A DNA stretch of 8,875 nt from Gammaproteobacteria bacterium (GCA_028282395.1 JANQHY010000020.1:1-8875), one strand, 5' to 3'; shown: positions 1-7,301, numbered from the stretch's first letter. The notes: generated by a model from the letters alone, not told the origin. Made by a program: numbers and translations.

Positions 1-1926
1 TTCACTATTTGCTTTAATACTATCTTGCTGTGTAGACTTACCTCGGATCCAATTCCACGCCTTTGCTACCCCTGCACCGAGCAAAGCCCCAATCAAAAAA
101 GATGCGCCAAAATAGACTGCGCCAATAATCGCTCCTGCTGCGATTGTTGCTACCGTTGCCAACGCTCCAAAAGCAAGAGCGGCAATAATTTCCGGCGCGA
201 AAAAAGCAACCAGCGCCCCTACTGCTGCGCCCAACACCATAACACCCAAAAAAGCCAACCAACCAGTCCATGTTTTATACCACGGCTTGGCTTTTCTTAA
301 TGAATAGAGTTTACCCTCGGTAAGATCTTCTCCTTTTATTCCCTCCAGCAACGGTTCAACTCGTTTCTTGCGATAATGCAAGTAGCGAAAATCATCATAA
401 TCCTTTGCTTCATTACATCTAATCCATCTACTCTCCTTTTTATTATATTTAATTATAAAAGGGAAACTGCCAAACAAGCCCAACTCAAAAGGGGTATCTC
501 GAGCATAATTGTATATTTTCGGCGCAGCATTAGGCTCCCTACTATTATAAACCACTAGCATACCGCCATTGCCAAGGTTATGCCCCCAAACATAGCCATT
601 ATCTCTTATAAATTTCTCAACACCCTCTTGACTAGTATCCGCCAAACTTACCATAGAAACATTCCCAGGCTTTTGTTTATATCGCTTATCAATGTATTTA
701 ACCACTCTCTCTCTTTTATCACCGCTATGAGGAATTTTTCTAATAAAGCTAGCGCGCCCTTTAACATCATTATCAGGAATATCTGGTATGACTGACTGTA
801 TTGAGTCGGCCAATACATTATTTTTACCAGTGATATCAATCAGCCTATGCTCACCCGATAGCGGATCTTTTCGAAAAACAATATTTTTACAGAATCTCCC
901 GCCTTTATAGACAGCAACAAACCCATACCCTTCATAACCATTTTCTGTTCGCGGCGCACCGCGGCTTAACCCTCCTAGCGTAAAAGCCTTGGAAAAAAGC
1001 CATTTATCAAAAGTATCTCTAATATCTACATTAGTAGCATTTTGCGGGAAATTTGCAACAAAATAGGCCGGCTCCGTGTCAGGATTAAAACTCTCCTCCT
1101 CAAGAGAAATAAAGCCCATTTTATTGTCGCTTTTTTCATATAGATCCTGACCATATTTTTTTGTAGCAATATGATTCTTCAACTGGTTAAAGTCAACTTT
1201 CTGTTTATCATTACAGGGAAAATCCTCAATAAGATAAGCCACTTTACTACCCGTTTGAAACTTCACTCGCTCAATTATTGAGTAGTATAAGGCATTACCT
1301 GTATCGGTCTGCTTTAAACAGCCGCCATTTCTAAGATCGCCAATATCAACCCACTTTCTCGCATCTTTAACCTCCTGCTTCAGTTGAGAGAATTTATCGC
1401 TAAATTTTTCAGCAGACTCACTTGCAGATTTATCCCAATCTGGAAAATCCGCTAAAGACAAGAAAAAGGTCTCTTCGTCATCCCCATCTTTAACCTTAAC
1501 TTTCAATTTATCATGTACAACCTTGAAAAAAATCTTTTTGGATTGATAGTAGTAATCATCTTTATCTGCCTTTTCAATTGAGAGCACAGGCAGATAAACT
1601 ATCTCTTGGTTCTCTTTCCTATAAGGTAGAAAACCGATTTCACTGACCAACCCAGTACTGTCATTATACTCTGGAGAATCGCTATTAACGACCTGCTTAT
1701 CATGAAATTTCTGTGGCTCTCTAGTATTATAATTATCCTTAAGTGTTTTAGTTAAAGTACTGTTGCCCGTAGCCGCGTGGGTCACATACCATCCAGTATA
1801 TAGCTCCTTAACAACATGTGCACCAGCGCGATAATTTGTCAACGTTGCCTGGTTAACTATCCTCGCGGAAACAGCGCGTCGCTCTTCTTCAGAAATGGGA
1901 CATTTGAATATAATTGGATCAAACAT
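1..1926 (-). CDS. Large uncharacterised protein with Gly/Ala-rich membrane region (3' end outside window)
   Basis: The frame starts at ATG 1926-1924 and stays open for 642 codons to base 1, so the C-terminus is missing. A Shine-Dalgarno-like AGAGGG lies about 9 bases upstream. The protein begins MFDPIIFKCPISEEERR and has no signal peptide. Residues 1 to about 545 are hydrophilic and rich in Lys, Asp and Tyr, with a helical charged stretch at about 163-192. Residues 556-619 are strongly hydrophobic, enough for two or three membrane passes, with GxxxG pairs at 566/570, 598/602 and 613/617. A Trp-rich, basic border surrounds them (W549, W553, W556; W624, W626, R628, K630). The visible sequence then turns polar (KSTQQDSIKANSE). 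I do not recognise the family. A soluble body with a glycine-zipper-like membrane hairpin is seen in some secreted toxins and effectors, but that is only an analogy. AGA, TAT and AAT codons are frequent compared with the neighbouring trk genes. It follows trkH by 108 bp on the same strand and probably has its own promoter. Confidence 0.9.
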   Translation of the reverse strand, partial: MFDPIIFKCPISEEERRAVSARIVNQATLTNYRAGAHVVKELYTGWYVTHAATGNSTLTKTLKDNYNTREPQKFHDKQVVNSDSPEYNDSTGLVSEIGFLPYRKENQEIVYLPVLSIEKADKDDYYYQSKKIFFKVVHDKLKVKVKDGDDEETFFLSLADFPDWDKSASESAEKFSDKFSQLKQEVKDARKWVDIGDLRNGGCLKQTDTGNALYYSIIERVKFQTGSKVAYLIEDFPCNDKQKVDFNQLKNHIATKKYGQDLYEKSDNKMGFISLEEESFNPDTEPAYFVANFPQNATNVDIRDTFDKWLFSKAFTLGGLSRGAPRTENGYEGYGFVAVYKGGRFCKNIVFRKDPLSGEHRLIDITGKNNVLADSIQSVIPDIPDNDVKGRASFIRKIPHSGDKRERVVKYIDKRYKQKPGNVSMVSLADTSQEGVEKFIRDNGYVWGHNLGNGGMLVVYNSREPNAAPKIYNYARDTPFELGLFGSFPFIIKYNKKESRWIRCNEAKDYDDFRYLHYRKKRVEPLLEGIKGEDLTEGKLYSLRKAKPWYKTWTGWLAFLGVMVLGAAVGALVAFFAPEIIAALAFGALATVATIAAGAIIGAVYFGASFLIGALLGAGVAKAWNWIRGKSTQQDSIKANSE

Positions 1927-1983
1927 TGAGCAACCCTCTACGAACAATATTAACAATCGTATACATCACTTGTCGCTTTTTAA

Positions 1984-1989
1984 ATTATA
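1984..1989 (-). promoter_or_regulatory. Candidate -10 box (TATAAT) for the large unknown gene
   Basis: On the minus strand a perfect TATAAT lies about 58 bases before the ATG at 1926, giving a leader of roughly 50 bases. No good -35 hexamer is present at 16-18 bases; the nearest TTGCTG is 22 bases away. The promoter would therefore be weak, activator-dependent or not real. Confidence 0.4.
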
Positions 1990-1997
1990 TCGCAAAG

Positions 1998-2009
1998 CCT
2001 AGCTCTAGG
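1998..2009. repeat. Short dyad CCTAG-CT-CTAGG between trkH and the large unknown gene
   Basis: A 5-bp perfect inverted repeat with a 2-base centre lies just upstream of the TATAAT at 1984-1989, where the -35/spacer region of a promoter would be. It has no T-run, so it is not an intrinsic terminator for trkH. It could be an operator half-site pair, but such short dyads occur by chance. Confidence 0.3.
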
Positions 2010-2034
2010 TCCAGCAAATCGCTGTGCACCACGA

Positions 2035-3486
2035 TTAGCTGCGCCAGAAACTCGGTGAGAATAGCACTAACAGGGTAAATACTTCGAGACGACCTGCCAA
2101 CATACTAAAAATAAACAATCCCTTTGCAAACGGGGTTAAATGGGCAAAACTATAGGGGTCGCTACCAACGCCGGCACCAACATTCGATAAACTTGCTACG
2201 GCAGTACCAAACGCTGACTCGAAATTCAGTCCTGTCGTCATGAACAGCATAATAACTAGGAGGTAAAGACCTAAATAGACAGCAATAAACGCCCATATCG
2301 ATTCAACTATCGATATCGGTAAAATGTTACCACCAAATTTAAGTGGGTAGACCGCTTCCGGATGCACTAGCTGTTTAACCTCACGTGAGATCTGTTTCTG
2401 CAGCAGCAGGACGCGCATAATTTTTACCCCACCGCTAGTTGAACCGCCGCAGGCACCCATTATGCCAAACAGCATAATCATGATCGGCAAACAACCAGGC
2501 CAATAGTTATAAGCCTGATCGGTAAAGCCGGTCGTGGTAAAAATAGAGATAACATTAAACAAACCGTTAATAATCGCCTCTTCTGCTGCCGGATAGTAGT
2601 TATGAATTAGCAACGAAATAATGGTAATGCCACAAGCGATGACAATAAAAAACATAAACGCACGGCACTCAATATCACGCCAGTACATAGTAAAGCGTCG
2701 GCGTACAATCGCAACATAGTGCACAGAAAAATTAATCCCTGCTAATATCATAAAGACTGCGCCAATAATGGGAATCGCTGGATTTTTATAGAAGGCAAAG
2801 CTCTCATCGTGAATAGTAAATCCCCCGGTGGAGACCGTCGAGAAACCTTCACAAATCGCATCAAATGGCGTCATGCCCGCGAACCAGTAAGCAAACGCAC
2901 ACAAGATAAAAAGGCTCAGGTAAACCAGACAGATAATTTTTGCTGTCTGCATGATCCGTGGCGTTAGTTTATTGTCTTTCATTGGCCCCGCCACTTCAGC
3001 ACGATAGAGCTGCATACCACCCACGCCAATAATGGGCATGATTGCTACGGCTAAAATAATGATTCCCATCCCACCAAAAAACTGCAACTGCTGACGATAA
3101 TAGAGCAATACATGTGGCAATCCATGCAGGGATGGCAATACGCCAGCACCGGTAGTAGTGAACCCCGAAACAGAAATAAACAGTGCATCAAGAAATTTAA
3201 TATGGTCTGAGGTGGCGATAATAAAGGGCACCACAGCAAATAGACTCAATACCACCCAAAATAGCACGACAATCAAAAAGCCATCACGCGCTTTAAGCTC
3301 TATGCGTTTACCTTTGGTTGGCAGCCACAACGCCAACCCTACGGCCAAAGAGATAATCCAACCAATAATAAACGGGATCGGACTACTATCAGAATAAAAT
3401 AGCGCAACACCAACAGGTGGCAACATACTAAAACTAAACAGCGATAGAAACGCGCCGAGAATTCTCATAATTGCTCTGATCCGCAT
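2035..3486 (-). CDS. trkH: Trk potassium uptake protein TrkH (membrane channel subunit)
   Basis: TrkH is the inner-membrane, K+-conducting subunit of the Trk system and is gated by cytoplasmic TrkA. The product is 483 residues, the same length as E. coli TrkH, and aligns with it throughout from memory. The four selectivity-filter loops are visible: TTTG at 110-113, STGGF at 219-223, TTTGFT at 317-322 and NVGAGVG at 435-441. Other conserved stretches are FGGMGIIILAVAI (137-149), GGMQLYRAE (156-164) and the terminal GRLEVFTLLVLF (465-476). Many hydrophobic helices are obvious. The ATG at 3486 is preceded by a GGGGAGAG ribosome-binding site and lies 15 bp after the trkA stop, so trkA and trkH are almost certainly cotranscribed. 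That adjacency differs from E. coli, where they lie apart. TrkG is the close alternative; the trkA linkage and overall similarity favour TrkH. Confidence 0.97.
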   Translation of the reverse strand: MRIRAIMRILGAFLSLFSFSMLPPVGVALFYSDSSPIPFIIGWIISLAVGLALWLPTKGKRIELKARDGFLIVVLFWVVLSLFAVVPFIIATSDHIKFLDALFISVSGFTTTGAGVLPSLHGLPHVLLYYRQQLQFFGGMGIIILAVAIMPIIGVGGMQLYRAEVAGPMKDNKLTPRIMQTAKIICLVYLSLFILCAFAYWFAGMTPFDAICEGFSTVSTGGFTIHDESFAFYKNPAIPIIGAVFMILAGINFSVHYVAIVRRRFTMYWRDIECRAFMFFIVIACGITIISLLIHNYYPAAEEAIINGLFNVISIFTTTGFTDQAYNYWPGCLPIMIMLFGIMGACGGSTSGGVKIMRVLLLQKQISREVKQLVHPEAVYPLKFGGNILPISIVESIWAFIAVYLGLYLLVIMLFMTTGLNFESAFGTAVASLSNVGAGVGSDPYSFAHLTPFAKGLFIFSMLAGRLEVFTLLVLFSPSFWRS

Positions 3487-3501
3487 CGCTGCTCTCCCCG
3501 C

Positions 3502-4890
3502 CTATTTCTTTAATGCCGCAAAGAAACCCAAACTCACCTCAAACAGGCGTTCAACCTGAGAGATGCGCTTTTTATCAATCACAAACAGAATGACATGATC
3601 TTCCGCTTCGATCACCAGTTCGCCATGTGCCATCATCACACGGTCACCACGAACAACGGCGCCAATCATACTGCCAGGTGGCAGGCTCACTTCATCAACA
3701 CGGCGACCAACCACTTTAGAGGTATTTTTATCCCCATGGGCAATAATCTCGATCGCTTCGGCAGTGCCACGACGCAGTGAGTGCACATTAACAATATCGC
3801 CACGGCGAATATATCGCAAAATACTACTGGTTGTTGCTTGTTGTGGCGAAATAACGATATCAATATTCGCCCCTTCCAATAGATCAACATAAGCAGTGTG
3901 GGTAATCAGTGCCAATACTTTACGTGCACCTAACCGTTTTGCCAGCATACACGACATAATGTTATTTTCATCATCATTGGTTACAGCACAGAAAAGATCA
4001 ATGCGCTCGATGTTCTCATTCGACAAAATATCACGGTCATTAGCATCGCCATGAAGTACAGTTGCAAAATCAAGTTCCGTGGCAATACGTTCGGTGCGCG
4101 CACGATCATTCTCAATCACTTTAATCTGATATTTGCGCTCCAATGTTTTAGCAATCCGCAAACCAATATTACCACCACCGGCAATCATTATCTGCTTGTA
4201 ACGCTGATCAAGACAGCCAAGCTTTTGCAACGCCTGGTTAATGACACTACTCTCAGCAATAAAAAACAGCTCATCTCCAGCACCAATAATTGTCTCGCCC
4301 TGCGGCATAATCGGTGTATTATTTTGATAGATAGCGACAATGCGTGTATCCAGCTTCATCATTTTATGGACATCGGCAACACTTTTGTTGACTAATGGCC
4401 CACCATAAAGCGGTGGTTTCACCGCAACCAATTTCACCTGACGATCGGCAAAACTTAAAACCTGTAAGGCGCCAGGATGGGCAATTAATTGCTCGACATA
4501 GTCAGTAATTAACTGCTCAGGGCTAATAAAGACATCAACTGGCAAGTTGTCGCTACCAAATAGCTTTGGATAAGCAAGATATTCGGTCGCACGAATCCGT
4601 GCAATTTTAGTCGGGATGGTAAATAATGAATAGGCTGCCTGACAAGCAACCAAATTAACCTCATCATCATTGGTCACGGCAATCAGTAGATCGGCATCTT
4701 GAGCACCTGCCGCCTCGAGTATGTTGGGGTGCGATGCTGAGCCATTAATAGTCTGAATATCCAGTCGATTGCGTAACGACTGCAAACGCTCGTCATTGTG
4801 GTCAATCACCACCACATCATGGTCTTCATGAACCAGATGCTCTGCCAGGGTACCTCCAACTTGGTTACCACCTAGAATGATAATTCTCAT
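3502..4890 (-). CDS. trkA: Trk potassium transport regulatory protein TrkA (double RCK, NAD-binding)
   Basis: TrkA is the peripheral cytoplasmic subunit that binds NAD(H) and gates TrkH. The 462-residue product has the duplicated RCK architecture. Rossmann domain 1 has the glycine motif GGNQVGG at 7-13 and an acidic strand end at D30. An RCK_C domain follows at about 140-225. Rossmann domain 2 has GGGNIG at 238-243 with E260 at the strand end, and a second RCK_C lies at about 370-450. AVTNDDE occurs in both halves (71-77 and 302-308), showing the internal duplication. ISPQQAT (347-353) and SLRRGTAEAIE (371-381) match E. coli TrkA. The length is close to the usual 458. A GGAGAG ribosome-binding site precedes the ATG at 4890, and the stop is TAG at 3502-3504. 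It sits between the LptM-like gene (38 bp upstream) and trkH (15 bp downstream). Confidence 0.98.
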   Translation of the reverse strand: MRIIILGGNQVGGTLAEHLVHEDHDVVVIDHNDERLQSLRNRLDIQTINGSASHPNILEAAGAQDADLLIAVTNDDEVNLVACQAAYSLFTIPTKIARIRATEYLAYPKLFGSDNLPVDVFISPEQLITDYVEQLIAHPGALQVLSFADRQVKLVAVKPPLYGGPLVNKSVADVHKMMKLDTRIVAIYQNNTPIMPQGETIIGAGDELFFIAESSVINQALQKLGCLDQRYKQIMIAGGGNIGLRIAKTLERKYQIKVIENDRARTERIATELDFATVLHGDANDRDILSNENIERIDLFCAVTNDDENNIMSCMLAKRLGARKVLALITHTAYVDLLEGANIDIVISPQQATTSSILRYIRRGDIVNVHSLRRGTAEAIEIIAHGDKNTSKVVGRRVDEVSLPPGSMIGAVVRGDRVMMAHGELVIEAEDHVILFVIDKKRISQVERLFEVSLGFFAALKK

Positions 4891-4928
4891 CCACTCTCCA
4901 TCCTCTCATTTTCGCTACCTACTATACC

Positions 4929-5204
4929 TCAATTTGTCGTCTTTTGACTACTTTTCTGGCTACTCTCTTCAGAAGCCGCCGGGGGCTGCTTACTCGTATC
5001 TGTTTTCTCTGCGGCTGTCGGATGGTGGAAAATTGAGTAGTGTGGCGGCCCATAAGGACTATTTTGGCCAGGATGATAGAGAGGACCACTTTGACCACAA
5101 GCAGTGAGCAGTAGTGCAAGACCAACAATTGGCCCTGTATAACAGCACCGATTACCATTACCTCGCACATATGTGACAAAAGAGAATCTACTAGCAAATT
5201 TCAC
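4929..5204 (-). CDS. LptM (YifL)-like small outer-membrane lipoprotein
   Basis: The 91-residue product has a hydrophobic stretch ending in a lipobox (LLTAC, Cys36 from the GTG at 5204), followed by CGQSGPLYHPG. This closely matches the CGLKGPLYFP start of mature E. coli LptM (YifL), a lipoprotein that assists LptD-LptE assembly and disulfide maturation. The rest is low complexity, rich in Pro, Ser, Gln and Lys, and ends in NH2-polar SSQKTTN. The start is uncertain. The GTG at 5204 gives an unusually long 35-residue leader with a Cys-Cys pair. The in-frame GTG at 5168 gives a more normal 23-residue leader (MRGNGNRCCYTG then the hydrophobic core). Neither has a good ribosome-binding site. LptM usually sits beside dapF; here it lies 22 bp after the BON gene and 38 bp before trkA. 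It could instead be another lipoprotein that shares only the CGxxGPLY start. Confidence 0.8.
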   Translation of the reverse strand: MKFASRFSFVTYVRGNGNRCCYTGPIVGLALLLTACGQSGPLYHPGQNSPYGPPHYSIFHHPTAAEKTDTSKQPPAASEESSQKSSQKTTN

Positions 5205-5226
5205 TTATATTACCAATATTGTCAGG

Positions 5227-5784
5227 TTATGAAACATCAACTTTCAGGTCGCTACGCACACGCTTAACGTCATCGACAGATTGCGCCAAATTAATAATAT
5301 GTTCCCTCATCTTATCCGAATCGACTTTTCCAGAGAGGTAGACAACACCATTTTTGGTCTCAACATGGATACCCCAGAAATTGGCCTTATCACCATTGAT
5401 AATGCTGTCACGCAACAGTATCCCTTCAATTTTGCCGGTAATATAGGCATCATTCATCGGCGCCCGGCTATCTTTGACCACTAACCCCTTAACATTGACA
5501 TTTTTTACGCCATTAACACTTTGCGCTAAAGCAACCGCGCGCTCATACTGCATATCAGTATCAACCGTTCCGGCCAGATAGACTTGTCCATTATCAGTCT
5601 TCACATGGATATCAAATGGGTTAAGTAGTTTATCTTGGAAATAGCCACCCTTGATCTTGGTTGTTATCACCACATCCTGTACCGCTTTTGTCACATCCTC
5701 AGTCCCTTCATAGGCATAGCTGGTACTATTTAACGCCAACCCGATAATAAAGATGGCCGCCAATACTATCGCTCTTATCTTCAT
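5227..5784 (-). CDS. Periplasmic double-BON-domain protein (OsmY-like)
   Basis: BON domains are small alpha-beta modules found in envelope proteins such as OsmY and DolP. They bind phospholipid or help envelope integrity under osmotic and other stresses. The 185-residue product has a clear Sec signal peptide (MKIR, then a hydrophobic core, likely cut after TSYA at residue 24). Two BON repeats follow at about 33-104 and 112-184. They share IHVKTDNGQVYLAGTVD (59-75) and IHVETKNGVVYLSGKVD (139-155), and LAQSVNGVKNV and LAQSVDDVKRV. No lipobox is seen, so it should be soluble in the periplasm, which fits OsmY better than lipoprotein DolP. AGGAG precedes the ATG at 5784. It is 171 bp after psd and 22 bp before the LptM-like gene, and probably heads a run that includes trkA and trkH. 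I could not find a convincing promoter, including a sigmaS-type one. Confidence 0.93.
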   Translation of the reverse strand: MKIRAIVLAAIFIIGLALNSTSYAYEGTEDVTKAVQDVVITTKIKGGYFQDKLLNPFDIHVKTDNGQVYLAGTVDTDMQYERAVALAQSVNGVKNVNVKGLVVKDSRAPMNDAYITGKIEGILLRDSIINGDKANFWGIHVETKNGVVYLSGKVDSDKMREHIINLAQSVDDVKRVRSDLKVDVS

Positions 5785-5897
5785 GTATTACTCCTCTTTT
5801 CCATTCTTACTCCTACTCCCCTTGAAAACCCCTATTGTTTTGTCTGCAGGAGTTCTCTCGGCGACAATTTCTGCTTGATAACCCACTGCTTTGACAC

Positions 5898-5930
5898 AAT
5901 GGGGAATCCATTATCGTTCAAATTAACGAT
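5898..5930. repeat. Two abutting hairpins in the psd-BON intergenic region
   Basis: Two perfect inverted repeats sit back to back. The first is AATGG (5898-5902), a 5-base loop and CCATT (5908-5912). The second is ATCGTT (5913-5918), a 6-base loop and AACGAT (5925-5930). They begin 26 bases past the psd stop in the direction of transcription. Neither is followed by a T-run on either strand, so they are not standard intrinsic terminators. They could protect the 3' end of the psd transcript, or be a binding site ahead of the BON gene. Nothing else is obvious in the 171-bp gap. Confidence 0.4.
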
Positions 5931-5955
5931 GATGTCCAATCAGACACTCATCAGG

Positions 5956-6789
5956 TTAATTGACCTGTGCCAGTGCTTCGCCCATTTTAATGAAGCTTCC
6001 TGGCTGTAATGACGCTTGCCAATCGATAGCACCTGGCGCTGCCAACACAATCACCGTTGAACCGAGCTGAAAATAACCAAGCTCTTCACCACGCTGCAGT
6101 TCAATTTCCTGTTGAGGATAGGTTTTATGCAGCGCTGTTTTCGCTGCTAGACGCCCTGCCCAAACGGTATGAATGCTGGCAACCAACATTGCACCAACCA
6201 TAATCACCACTAATGGTCCCGCTGCACTATCAAAGTGGAAAATTGCCCGTTCATTGCGGGTAAAAAGCCCATCAATTGCTTTTGCCGTGGCAGGATTGAC
6301 AGAAAAAAGGCGCCCAGGAAGATAACGCATCTGTTTCAGCTCGCCAGCCAAGGGCATATGAACACGATGATAATCACGTGGTGACAGATAGATGGTAGCA
6401 AACTTACCGCCAATAAATGCATGGTACAGCGCTTCATCACCCCCAAGCAGATCAAACAGATTATAACTGATCCCTTTTGCCTGAATTAAACGGCCCAATT
6501 CAATGTCACCCAGCTGGTCAACTGTTCCATCTGCAGGCGATACCAGGGTATGCTCATCACCGACGACTGGTCGCAGCGATGATTTAAGGTGGCGAATAAA
6601 GAAATCATTGAAATTGGCATAAGCTTCTGGCCGCTCTGTCACCGCCTCAGTCATGTCAATCTTGTAATGGCGAATATAGTAGCGAATGGCCCAATTCTTT
6701 AGCGCCTTAGGACGCCGCCAGCTAGCTAAATTACCAATTAGTCTCGATAATAAATGATGCGGCAAAAAACGCTGAATCGCTGGAGGCAT
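5956..6789 (-). CDS. psd: Phosphatidylserine decarboxylase proenzyme
   Basis: Psd converts phosphatidylserine to phosphatidylethanolamine at the inner membrane. The proenzyme cuts itself at the Gly-Ser bond of an LGST motif, leaving a pyruvoyl group on the new alpha chain. Here LGST is at 242-245, so cleavage is expected between G243 and S244. The other catalytic residues are visible: D87 in SPADG and H144 in YHRVHMP, matching E. coli D90 and H147. FNDFFIRHL (60-68), YLSPRDYHRVHMP (134-146) and FSVNPATA (162-169) are family signatures. At 277 residues it is shorter than E. coli Psd (322), mainly because it lacks the acidic C-terminal tail; this resembles many other bacterial Psd proteins and is not a truncation. 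An AAGGAG site lies 8-9 bases before the ATG at 6789. It follows yhbY by 14 bp, so the pair is probably cotranscribed. Confidence 0.98.
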   Translation of the reverse strand: MPPAIQRFLPHHLLSRLIGNLASWRRPKALKNWAIRYYIRHYKIDMTEAVTERPEAYANFNDFFIRHLKSSLRPVVGDEHTLVSPADGTVDQLGDIELGRLIQAKGISYNLFDLLGGDEALYHAFIGGKFATIYLSPRDYHRVHMPLAGELKQMRYLPGRLFSVNPATAKAIDGLFTRNERAIFHFDSAAGPLVVIMVGAMLVASIHTVWAGRLAAKTALHKTYPQQEIELQRGEELGYFQLGSTVIVLAAPGAIDWQASLQPGSFIKMGEALAQVN

Positions 6790-6803
6790 ACTACCATCTC
6801 CTT

Positions 6804-7079
6804 TTACTCTTCATGACGACGATAAAAAATAGCAACCAAGCCAATTTTATGGACGAGTGCTGCTTGATGCTGCTCAGCAATTTCGCTAAACATCTCTGCT
6901 CTAAGTTGACGATCATGGCTCGCCACTTTGACCTTGATCAGCTCATGAGCGGTTAATGCCGTCTCAATCTCAGCATGCACAGCAGCAGTTAAGCCATGAC
7001 GGCCAATCATCACCACTGCATGCAGACCATGCGCTTTCGCCATCAATTGCTTCTTCTCTTTTGCTGTTACTTTATCCAT
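6804..7079 (-). CDS. yhbY: YhbY-family CRM-domain RNA-binding protein
   Basis: YhbY is a small CRM-domain protein associated with pre-50S ribosomal particles. The 91-residue product consists of one CRM domain. It has the GxxG-type loop IGRHGLT at 25-31, followed by VHAEIETAL (34-42), HELIKVKV (45-52) and the final strand IGLVAIFYRR (79-88). All of these match E. coli YhbY (97 residues) from memory. The chosen start is the ATG at 7079, which has an AAGGTG ribosome-binding site 6 bases upstream and gives the family length. An in-frame ATG at 7145 would add 22 residues (MMVAIVVVYCYN and on) unlike the family. It probably leads a yhbY-psd transcript. In E. coli and many relatives the divergent neighbour is rlmE-ftsH; here it is an unknown coiled-coil gene. 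Confidence 0.95.
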   Translation of the reverse strand: MDKVTAKEKKQLMAKAHGLHAVVMIGRHGLTAAVHAEIETALTAHELIKVKVASHDRQLRAEMFSEIAEQHQAALVHKIGLVAIFYRRHEE

Positions 7080-7239
7080 CTGTTCACCTTTATCTAAGCT
7101 GGGAAGGCGATTGTAACAATAGACGACAACAATAGCTACCATCATTAAAATTTAAATTTTTAATATTTAAAAACAGACACTTGAAATGCAAATTAACGAT
7201 ATAACGGTTGCACTGACAAGCCCCACCTTAACAATCTCT

Positions 7240-7275
7240 TAATCCTTAGCCGATATATTTATAAATAAAGGATTA
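7240..7275. promoter_or_regulatory. 8-bp inverted repeat in the promoter region of the coiled-coil gene
   Basis: TAATCCTT (7240-7247) and AAGGATTA (7268-7275) form a perfect 8-bp inverted repeat with a 20-base AT-rich spacer. Centre-to-centre spacing of the arms is 28 bp, a little under three helical turns. The spacer contains TATATT (7254-7259), a possible -10 box, with TTAACA (7228-7233) 20 bases upstream as a weak -35. The arms would then bracket the -10 element, as expected of an operator. It could also form an RNA stem if transcription starts upstream. The rest of 7080-7308 holds an AT-rich stretch at about 7145-7172 and no clear gene. Confidence 0.45.
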
Positions 7276-7290
7276 CAAGATAAATATAAA

Positions 7291-7301
7291 AAGGAGGAGG
7301 G
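7291..7301 (+). promoter_or_regulatory. Strong ribosome-binding site of the coiled-coil gene
   Basis: AAGGAGGAGGG contains a full AAGGAGG core and a second overlapping GGAGGG, ending 7 bases before the ATG at 7309. This is the strongest Shine-Dalgarno in the window. It fixes the start and suggests high translation. Confidence 0.8.

Noticed and set aside
25..839. Several short plus- and minus-strand frames in the first 840 bases
   Set aside because: They overlap the continuous 642-codon minus-strand frame, which has a good start and coherent protein features.
4051..4395. Plus-strand open frame of 114 codons inside trkA
   Set aside because: It is the complement of the conserved trkA coding sequence, lacks a ribosome-binding site and resembles no protein I know.
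4922..5197. 91-codon minus-strand frame overlapping the LptM-like gene
   Set aside because: It lacks the lipobox and CGxxGPLY motif that the other frame has, so it is a shadow.
7080..7145. Longer yhbY start at ATG 7145
   Set aside because: The extra 22 residues do not resemble YhbY N-termini, and the ATG at 7079 has its own ribosome-binding site and gives the usual length.
5919..7200. CAAATTAACGAT occurs twice (5919-5930 and 7189-7200), both in intergenic DNA
   Set aside because: One or more 12-base repeats are expected by chance in about 9 kb of AT-rich DNA, and flanking bases do not match.
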